A DNA stretch of 64,000 nucleotides, from positions 91,898,059 through 91,962,058 of the forward strand of contig NC_048301.1 of the NCBI RefSeq assembly GCF_013100865.1, in the 5' to 3' direction. The notes beneath the pieces were generated by a model. The model saw only the letters and a program-made list of their open reading frames with translations, made no database searches and was not told the DNA's origin. The stretch is from Trachemys scripta elegans. Taxonomy: Eukaryota > Chordata > Testudines > Emydidae. A program made the position numbers and the translations under genes. The first letter of the stretch is position 1. Every line of letters begins with the position of its first letter. Of this stretch, positions 57,242-64,000 are shown piece by piece.

Positions 57242-57791
57242 GGGTCACATGTATGTGGTTTCCTTACAGGCATAACTAGAGGAATTGATAAGGACACCTT
57301 GTGGAAAGAAAAGATGTCAGTGGGTAGGAAGTGATTGAGTTCCATGGGACTCCTTAGGTACAGGGAAGTTAGCCATTGATCTCCCCCTCCCCTCTCGATG
57401 TTGTTTTTGCTTGGCTGCTCTGCAACTGAGGAAATTTGTAATAGACAGTAAAACTCTCAGCATTGTAGAAAGCTTTTGGCATGAGTCATTCTGCTGAGGA
57501 TAAAATATAATTGGTTCTTTCTATAGTTTGTGTTCTCATAGTGATTACACAAATTACGGTAACACACACTTGAACAGATAGGTACTGAAACAAAATCTCC
57601 TCTAAGATAAATCACATTGATTAATCCAGTTTGAAAAGTCTAAATCAGTGGTATGACTAAATTATAAGCATAGCAAGAAAAATGAGTAGTTTGATTAAAA
57701 ATCTCATCAGTTTTTTCATTTTGCTCAAGTTATATCATAATATTTTGTTTAAAGCTTGTATAATTCATTTGTTTTTTCCTTTTCCCATTAG
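57242..57791. other. HIPK3: HIPK3 intron before exon g, unassigned
   Basis: Ordinary AT-rich intron ending in TTTTCCCATTAG. Confidence 0.55.
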
Positions 57792-57913
57792 GAATTCCTA
57801 CAAACCACAGTAAGCCTACTGGTTACTCATTAAGGGTAGATAATACAGTTCCATTGGTGACACAGGCCCCTACCTTACAGCCACTACAGATACAAGCAGG
57901 AGTCCTGTCTCAG
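57792..57913 (+). CDS. HIPK3: HIPK3 coding exon g
   Basis: This 122-bp exon lies between CCCATTAG and GTTGGT. With the G left by exon f it encodes GIPTNHSKPTGYSLRVDNTV then PLVTQAPTLQPLQIQAGVLSQ. The DNTVPLVTQAP and LQPLQI wording is that of HIPK3. It ends in phase 0. The segment is Pro/Thr-rich and likely flexible. Confidence 0.92.
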
Positions 57914-58127
57914 GTTGGTTCATTTAGAATTGTGTATTTTTAAAATGGCTATTACAAATTTTATATTACTAGGCACTTAAGAAAACTTATATTTGTAAAG
58001 ATTACATTTGATATATCCTTAAAGTGTCCCATTTCAATCACTGTTTTATATTTATGCTGAGTTTTAAGAAGCTAATATAAATACTGGTCATTTGCCACTT
58101 AATGAAATCTACTTTACTTCACAACAG

Positions 58128-58252
58128 CCATGGTCTAATCGAACTCAGCAAATATTGATTCCTGCTTGGCAACAAATAACACCTGTGGCTCCTTCTACTG
58201 CAACTCTAGCCTCTGATCCAGTGGCTGGTCCACAAAGATTTGGAGACTGGGG
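58128..58252 (+). CDS. HIPK3: HIPK3 coding exon h
   Basis: This 125-bp exon lies between CACAACAG and GTAGGT. It encodes PWSNRTQQILIPAWQQITPV then APSTATLASDPVAGPQRFGD and WG with two bases of the last codon. WSNRTQQ-IL-PAWQQ is shared by HIPK1-3. The reading phase matches exon i. Confidence 0.92.
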
Positions 58253-58360
58253 GTAGGTCCAAAAATTTTTGTACACCTTTTTTTAGGACTTTTGCATAAC
58301 CAAGAATATGGATTTGAGTTGAAGAGTTTACAGCTAATAACTCCCCTTTTCTCTCCTTAG

Positions 58361-58519
58361 GAAAGTGATTCCTCATGGCAGCCATTACAATTCAGTGATG
58401 CCACAGCCTCTCTTAAATCAAATAACTTTGTCTGCCACTCAGCCAATTAGTGTGGGCATTGCACATGTTGTCTGGCCACAGCCTGCAGCTACCAAGAGAA
58501 ATAAACTGTGCCAGAACAG
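58361..58519 (+). CDS. HIPK3: HIPK3 coding exon i
   Basis: This 159-bp exon lies between TCTCCTTAG and GTTGGT. It completes a Gly codon and encodes KVIPHGSHYNSVMPQPLLNQ, ITLSATQPISVGIAHVVWPQ and PAATKRNKLCQN with two bases of an Arg codon. VGIAHVVWPQP and the following Lys-rich stretch are diagnostic of the HIPK family. Joined directly to exon j it gives the short form; the roughly 20-residue insert that I recall at this junction in one human HIPK3 isoform is not encoded here. Confidence 0.92.
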
Positions 58520-59575
58520 GTTGGTAAAATGGTATTATTTTTATTTGGTGTAGATTTTGATATCATTGCTTCACAACCTTTGTACAGTGGACAGGAGGGA
58601 TATGAATAATGCATGCTCATTAAGGTCATTGACTGTACTCAAACTGTCCTGTTGCCCCTTTTGAAAATAAACACCTAGTTAGCTGCCGTATCAATTTCTC
58701 TGAAGTATTTTGGTAAATAGGATGGGAGACATGAAATGGAAATAAACTTTTTTTACCTTTGATCTACTCTCTGCCTGTGATACTAGCAGCTTTGTCTACA
58801 TATGTGCTTAAATAGCCTTTGGGAAGGGTTTAAAAATATATTGAGATAGTCCTAATTAGATGCTCCTAAATCTGTGTGCATGAGGACTCATCAGGTTCAA
58901 AGAATTAAAAATAAATAGAAGTTATATAATAGCGGTCATAATATGGCTAGACTAGTATTAAGAATAGTCTCTTTTGCTGGCAGCGAGAAACTCTTTAGCT
59001 GCTCACTGGAGAAAATGTGCCCCATCACTACATAAGTGGTTTGTATAGGTATGGGATGTTTTAGTAATGGAGAAACCAAGGCTATGAAGAACAATTATGG
59101 TAGCGGTTGTACTACTGGACTCCTTTTCTAGTGTTTGCTATGACAAGGTGTCATCCAAAGCCCATTGATGTCAGTGAGAAGCTTTCCAATGAATCAGGAC
59201 TGAAATATCTGTAGTGTCCAAGCTAGCATTTCTTCATTCCTTTATAAGAGAATGGTGCTTTCAGCATATTTTATTCCATTTAATTGGTAAACCCAGCCTC
59301 GGACCTTATATTGCAGCATCCAGAACAATCCTATTTGGCTATTTGCAATACTTACTGGAAAATTTGCCATCATTGTTATGGAATTCCACATACGCAATAT
59401 ATTTACCTGAATCTTCACTGCTTTACATTTTACTGTTTATTTTTATTCATGGATGTGTAACGATGATGTTTTAGTCTACTTGCCTTTTTTAAGTTGTGGG
59501 GAGAAGAATAGAATTAAGTTTTCAAGTATGTTACAAAGATTCTACTAACTGTCTAATACGGTGTCTTCTTCACAG
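58520..59575. other. HIPK3: HIPK3 intron, unassigned
   Basis: No gene was found. A partial palindromic motif CCCATTGATGTCAGTGAG with AAGCTTTCCAATGAATCAGG at about 59160-59205 belongs to the old family noted at 36264. Confidence 0.5.
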
Positions 59576-59872
59576 GAGTAATCTGTTACAAAATACCAAT
59601 ATTCAAAATTCAGCATTTATATCTCCAAAGATAATTAATGTGAAGGCTGTCAAGAGAGTAAGTTGTATAGAAGCACAGGACAATCATAACTCAGAAGGAC
59701 AGGAGAGGAACTGTTGCAAAACATCTGTCAGGCAGGACCCTGATTCATCTGTTTCAAACAAACAGCGCCAGGCTATCATCATTGCAGATTCTCCAAGTCC
59801 AGCAGTCAGTGTGATCACCATCAGTAGTGATACAGATGAAGACGATACAGGACAAAGACATTCACTAAGAGA
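59576..59872 (+). CDS. HIPK3: HIPK3 coding exon j: SUMO-interacting-motif region
   Basis: This 297-bp exon lies between CTTCACAG and GTAAGA. It encodes SNLLQNTNIQNSAFISPKII, a charged, Cys-containing middle, then KQRQAIIIADSPSPAVSVIT, ISSDTDEDDTGQRHSLR. The hydrophobic VSVITISS followed directly by acidic residues is the SUMO-interacting motif that targets HIPKs to nuclear bodies (family knowledge), and the Ser/Pro/Asp-rich surroundings fit the PEST-like region. It enters completing an Arg codon and ends two bases into a Glu codon. Confidence 0.93.
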
Positions 59873-60730
59873 GTAAGATTATAAATAAGACTAGTTTTAT
59901 TAAACTGTTATCTATACTAAGAAATGTGTGCAGTGATTACAGCAACATTCTCTAGTTCAGCTACTATGTGTAGTCAGTATTTGATTTTAGACACAATGGC
60001 AGTTAATATGCTTCCGACTCTTTGGTAGAAAAGGCAATTCCAAGGCATTATCCTGTTTGGGAACTGAAGGCTACTTGTAAAATTCTGCTTTGCATGGCTA
60101 TGCAATCAGTGCATTCATAACAGGGACTGACTGTTTAGAATTCTTTTTATAATAGTAGATGAGTTGTTAAAGTTTGAAAATTGACTACTCTTAGGTATAG
60201 CATGTTTGATTTTATTTCTTAATATTGGCTTGCACTGTTCATACGTACCCTCCTCTGTAGCATTACATGTATCTGTGTATGAAATTGGATGTTGAATATA
60301 GGCAATAGAAATTCCATCCTAAAATGATTTTTCTCTAATAAGTTATTAAATAAATTATTCCATATTAAATTACTGTGAATCAAAGAAAAGATGTCATTTT
60401 TGTTTGAATGCACTTACATTCCTTACGGCTGTGAATTAGGGGCTTTTCCTTAAACATAAGTTTGAGGAAGTCTAATGTCATCTGATTGTTCAGGCTGTGA
60501 TTCTGAAACTGGTAAACAGGCAAGTAGAAGATAAAAATTTAGGGCCATATCTTCAAAATATGATTGTAGTATGTGTACAGTTTTTTATGTAAAATTAATT
60601 CCTATAATTTTTGCACATTGCTTGTGCACACAAACCATAGATTCAACATATAAAATACTCACTTCCATGTGTAAATTGAGTCCAAATAAGGTTTGTATGT
60701 ATACCAGCATTTATGTTCAGTAGCGGTAGT
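59873..60730. other. HIPK3: HIPK3 intron, unassigned
   Basis: AT-rich, with no recognised repeat or gene. Confidence 0.5.
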
Positions 60731-61643
60731 TAGGCTTGGCAGTATTTGGGGTTTGGTTTTTTTTGTTTTTTTTTGCAAGTTTTGACAATATAGATTTTTA
60801 TCATCCCCCCAGTTTAACTATTTTTACAGTTGCGGGGAGTTAAGGGGGGGTAGGGTTGGGGTTAGTGCAGCACTGACAGTGGGACTGCAAGGAGCTCTCT
60901 GCATGGCCAAGGGGCCAAAGACACCCAGGTACAAGATGCATGGAGGCTGCAGTCTTGGCCCGGCAGAGTAGAGACTGCTGCAAGTTGGACAATGAGCCTC
61001 TGGCTTTGGGGGAGGCCACCCTGTTACTGACCATTCCTGCCCGGGGATGGCCCCTGCACTCCTGGCTGGTGAGCGAGTGGGGCTGTGACAGTGGAGCTGC
61101 AGATTCCCTGCATAGTCGCAGGGCTGGCAACACCAGATTCATGCAGGCACAAGTTCAGGGGAAGTCTGTGGCCCTGGTGGGTCAAAGCAGAGACCTCCAG
61201 CAAGGGCCGCGAGGAGAAGGACGAGCCCATGGCCGTGGGGAAGGCCACCCCATTACTGAATGGCTCCTATGCATGGACAGAGATATGCAGCAGTAGGGTG
61301 GCCTCCCCCCAGGCTGGGGGCTTGTCCTCCTGCTCGCAACCCTGGCTGGGGGAGAGGGTCTTTGCTCTGACCCATCAGGTCAACAGCCTTCCTTACGCAT
61401 TCCGCCTGCCAGGATCTGATGTTGCCAGACCCATGGCAGTCCAAGAAGCCCTCTGCAATTCTGCTGTCATGGGCCCACTCGTTCACTCTTGCGACAGCAG
61501 AGTTGCAGATGGCTCTGTGCGCTGCCGCAGGGCCAGTGACATCCAATCCTTACCAAAGGATATTTTTTGTTGTTGATTTCAGTGGCAGCTGAAATCGATG
61601 TTTACCAACATCTATCCATTTAAATCAAATCCTGCCAAGCCTA
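60731..61643. mobile_element. 0.9-kb fold-back DNA element
   Basis: The ends TAGGCTTGGCAG and CTGCCAAGCCTA are perfect 12-bp inverted repeats. The flanks GCGGTAGT and GTGATAGC match at five of eight sites with only transitions, a possible decayed hAT-type duplication. The GC-rich interior folds on itself: GGGTCAAAGCAGAGACC at about 61180 pairs with GGTCTTTGCTCTGACCC at about 61358, and neighbouring blocks pair in the mirrored order. The open frames on both strands reflect this GC-rich composition. Confidence 0.7.
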
Positions 61644-61731
61644 GTGATAGCGTACAGCAAATTGAATATGTAGGCATATGTGTGTGTGTGTTTGTTTGTT
61701 TATATACACGCACATTTGGTTGATGTTTTTC

Positions 61732-61806
61732 AAGGCAGTCCAGGGTGCCACACAGCTCAAATTAATTCTAATAGAAGATATGTGACTAAATACCCTGGAC
61801 TGCCTT
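61732..61806. repeat. 75-bp hairpin with perfect 15-bp arms
   Basis: AAGGCAGTCCAGGGT at 61732-61746 and ACCCTGGACTGCCTT at 61792-61806 are exact reverse complements around a 45-bp loop. A (TG)n/(TTTG)n tract lies just upstream. It may be a tiny MITE; no duplication was identified. Confidence 0.7.
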
Positions 61807-62492
61807 AAAAATCTTTTTCATGCTTGCATCTACACTTTCCCCACTTATGCCACATTTCATTTTCATTGCATGTTGTGGGGATTATGAAAAGAATTAGCTA
61901 CTTCTATGGTAAAGATGGTACAGAGGGTTTTTTTTTTTGTTTTTTGTTTTTTTATAAATTACCTAGGGCCATAGCCTACAGTTCTTCGTAAAACAAACCC
62001 GTGAAGCCAGCAGAAGACTTACTCAAGTAAAGACTGCAAGATTTGGACTGGGCTATGGCCAGTGTTTTACTTTGACTGCCTAAGGTTCCTAATTTATATT
62101 TAGGCACCAAAATTAAAACGGTGTTGTGTATCTGCAGGAATACCTGAATTGGTATTCATAAATTCTGAACTTTAAATTTTTTCAACTTAAGTGCCTAAAT
62201 ATGGATTCAGGAGCCTTACTTTAGGCTTCAGAGTTTAAAAATTTAGGTCAAAATTTCCAAAGGGACCCCAAAAAACTTTAGATTGTGTATGAGTGGAACA
62301 ATAAGCAGGAATAAAAATCGTTGCTTTTTATCTTTTGGGTGATAGGCTCCATTCCCTTTACAGTGTAATACTAAATAACATATTAAAGATCTGTCTCTAT
62401 TACTTTAAGGTTAGTTGTGTGTAAAAGGAATGAATGACATGCCAAATGACAGGTAGTATTTATTTTTGTCTTAATTTTTTTCTTTGTTTCAG
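61807..62492. other. HIPK3: HIPK3 intron before exon k, unassigned
   Basis: Ordinary AT-rich intron with several T runs at 61927-61955 and 62465-62490, the latter serving as polypyrimidine tract for the exon. Confidence 0.5.
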
Positions 62493-62633
62493 ATGTAAAG
62501 GTAGCCTAGATTGTGAAGCCTGCCAGAGCACTATGAATATTGACCGTGTATGTTCGTTAAGCAGCCCTGATAGCACTTTGAGCACCAGCTCCTCTGGCCA
62601 GTCTAGTCCATCCCCTTGCAAAAGACCCAACAG
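62493..62633 (+). CDS. HIPK3: HIPK3 coding exon k: Cys/Ser-rich segment
   Basis: This 141-bp exon lies between TTTGTTTCAG and GTAAAA. It completes a Glu codon and encodes CKGSLDCEACQSTMNIDRVC, then SLSSPDSTLSTSSSGQSSPS and PCKRPN with two bases of the next codon. The DCEACQSTMNIDRVC and STSSSGQSSPSPCKRPN wording identifies HIPK3. The protein continues in exons beyond the window. Confidence 0.93.
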
Positions 62634-63283
62634 GTAAAAAGTTATGTTATTTCCAGTATACAGTGGAAGCCTGCTTTTTTTTAGTGAAACTCCTGACATT
62701 TTTAGTTCATTGTATTTTACATCGCCGGATTTCTCTCTTTCACAGGCTAACTTATGTTTTGAAAAAATTATATCATTCTAAGAGATGTATATGTGTGTTA
62801 ATGATATATATTATTTATATACCATAGCTAGTTTATTAATTGTTCCTGATAAATTGTGTTCATCTCATTGAATGGCTTCATAGTGTTGAACTGAATGGCA
62901 GTAATTCATACAGTGTGTTTAAAAAAAAAAATACACACAAAAAACTCCATTAGAAGAACATTGATTGCAAAGTCAAGCACTCAAAAGTTGGGAAATGCTA
63001 GAATTAAGCAACCTTAATTCAGCCCTTTGTGCACATCCATTATAATACAGTCTTTAATTGATCACATACTGTTTTTTCCATAGTACCTCACTCATGCAGT
63101 GCACAGAATGGATGGTGCTCAATTAGTGAGAAGCTATTGAATATTTTGTTTTCTCGTTGAGTGTATGGCCCCATGCCTTCCTTACTTCACTATTTAAACC
63201 CTGCGCTGAAGACAAAATTATTAATTTCTTCATGGCCCCTTCTGTGACACTCATCGCTATGGTATCTGAATGTTTCACAAACA

Positions 63284-63660
63284 TTAGTTTATATTCATAA
63301 CACCCTTATGAGGTAAGGAGATGGTATACAAGGTCAAAAGTTTCCACTGATTTTGGGTGCCTGGATTGATACCTTGGTCCTGACTTTTTCAAAGTACTTA
63401 GCGTTATAGAGCACTTTATATGTTCAAAGCACAGTTCTCATTGATTTAGCTGCAGCTGTCAGTGGTGCTCAGCAGTTCTGCAAATCAGACCCCAGGGTCT
63501 CCAGTCAGGTACCCAGAAAACAAGAAACATGCATTTAGTGACCACCTGTGAAAAGTTTAGTTTAAGTGACTTGCCTATCCTTGTGTAGGAATTATGTAGT
63601 AGAGGCAGGGATAGAATCGTTTTCCAGGGCAGCATTCAACAGCCTTAACCATGAGACCAT
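63284..63660 (-). repeat. MIR-type SINE, minus strand, interrupted
   Basis: The plus strand shows TTATATTCATAACACCCTTA and GAGGTAAGGAGATGGTATAC, then unrelated sequence, then TTAAGTGACTTGCCTATCCT, GGCAGGGATAGAATCG and CCTTAACCATGAGACCATTT. This is the reverse order of a MIR element with an insertion or decay in the middle. Confidence 0.6.
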
Positions 63661-63944
63661 TTTTTCTTTGCCTGCAATCCCCTGCCTCATCCCACACCTT
63701 ATTCCTCTTATATACACCTTCTGACTTCCACAACAAATGATACAGGGGGCCTGCAGACAACAGCCTCATTCGCTGTGCAACTCTGATGCACTCCTGGAAT
63801 GTGCTCCACCCTGTATGCTGAATGAGCCGGGTGTTGGGGGTGGGGAGGGGGACAGGGGGCAGTGTGATCATGTAATTAAAAAACATATCATAATGCACAC
63901 ACAAGGGAACAGAATTAAGGTTAGGAATTGCTCAGGTATTTAAA

Positions 63945-64000
63945 AGAGAACAGGAGTACTTGTGGCACCTTAGAGACTAACAAATTTATTAGAGCATAAG
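63945..64000 (+). repeat. Dispersed repeat family B, cut by the window edge
   Basis: GAGAACAGGAGTACTTGTGG, CACCTTAGAGACTAACAAAT and TTATTAGAGCATAAG match the copy at 44298 and continue past the window. Confidence 0.8.

Larger units (their letters stand above)
62634..64000 (+). other. HIPK3: HIPK3 intron, continuing past the window
   Basis: No further HIPK3 exon is recognisable after the GTAAAA donor at 62634. The interval holds a minus-strand MIR remnant and a family B repeat at the edge; 62640-63280 is unassigned AT-rich sequence. Confidence 0.7.

Noticed and set aside
60840..61576. Several 70-160 codon open frames on both strands
   Set aside because: They lie in the GC-rich fold-back core of a DNA element, mirror each other on the two strands, and have no recognised domain.
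1..64000. CRISPR arrays, operons, ribosome-binding sites or other bacterial features
   Set aside because: Spliced vertebrate exons and animal transposons dominate, and no spaced short repeats with unique spacers occur.

Overview
This is vertebrate nuclear DNA, most likely from a turtle and certainly from a sauropsid-grade amniote. The only host gene I can support is the plus-strand gene for homeodomain-interacting protein kinase 3 (HIPK3). Eleven internal coding exons run from 35907 to 62633. All have usable AG/GT boundaries, and the reading phase carries through every junction without a stop (1,644 coding bases, about 548 codons). They cover the protein from the APE motif of the kinase activation segment, through the end of the kinase C-lobe and the Ser/Thr-rich middle, to a SUMO-interacting-motif-like acidic stretch and the following Cys/Ser-rich segment. 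The N-terminal exon(s) with the kinase N-lobe and the final exons lie outside the window. The first 35.9 kb therefore reads as one long intron.

The introns are packed with transposable elements whose mix (CR1-type LINEs, DIRS retroelements, PIF/Harbinger and hAT transposons, tRNA-derived SINEs, MIR) points to a turtle. Region 1-18 kb holds a solo LTR with a 5-bp target duplication (1002-2099), a second LTR-like block on the minus strand, SINEs, a CR1 tail and several short inverted-repeat elements. Region 18.6-23.2 kb is a 5'-truncated DIRS element. Its gag frame is fused to a rearranged dispersed repeat, and its reverse transcriptase/RNase H and tyrosine recombinase frames are broken. Region 23.4-32 kb holds an old minus-strand LINE, an LTR-like block and a decayed 3-kb CR1. 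Region 32.4-35.4 kb has a hairpin-rich Harbinger-type MITE, a tRNA-like sequence and more MITEs.

The most striking item is a complete 4,856-bp PIF/Harbinger transposon at 36960-41815, in the intron after the first visible HIPK3 exon. It has matching terminal inverted repeats and a TAA target duplication. A fully open 429-codon DDE transposase lies on the minus strand. A two-exon Myb/trihelix-like DNA-binding partner lies on the plus strand. A third, unrecognised frame of about 170 codons, broken by one stop codon, lies antisense inside the intron of the Myb-like gene. Convergent AATAAA signals separate the two main genes. A 295-bp MITE with related termini sits only 4.3 kb upstream.

From 44 to 64 kb the HIPK3 introns carry hAT-type elements, most with clean 8-bp target duplications (46470-46762, 49590-49816, 55132-56403, 56890-57233), an unusual inverted-plus-direct repeat (51320-51633), a 0.9-kb fold-back element (60731-61643), and a 427-bp exon-like island (54145-54571) whose open frame looks protein-like but is out of phase with HIPK3. 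Family names for repeats come from recall of their sequence character, not from a database search. Boundaries are firm where target duplications are quoted and approximate elsewhere.
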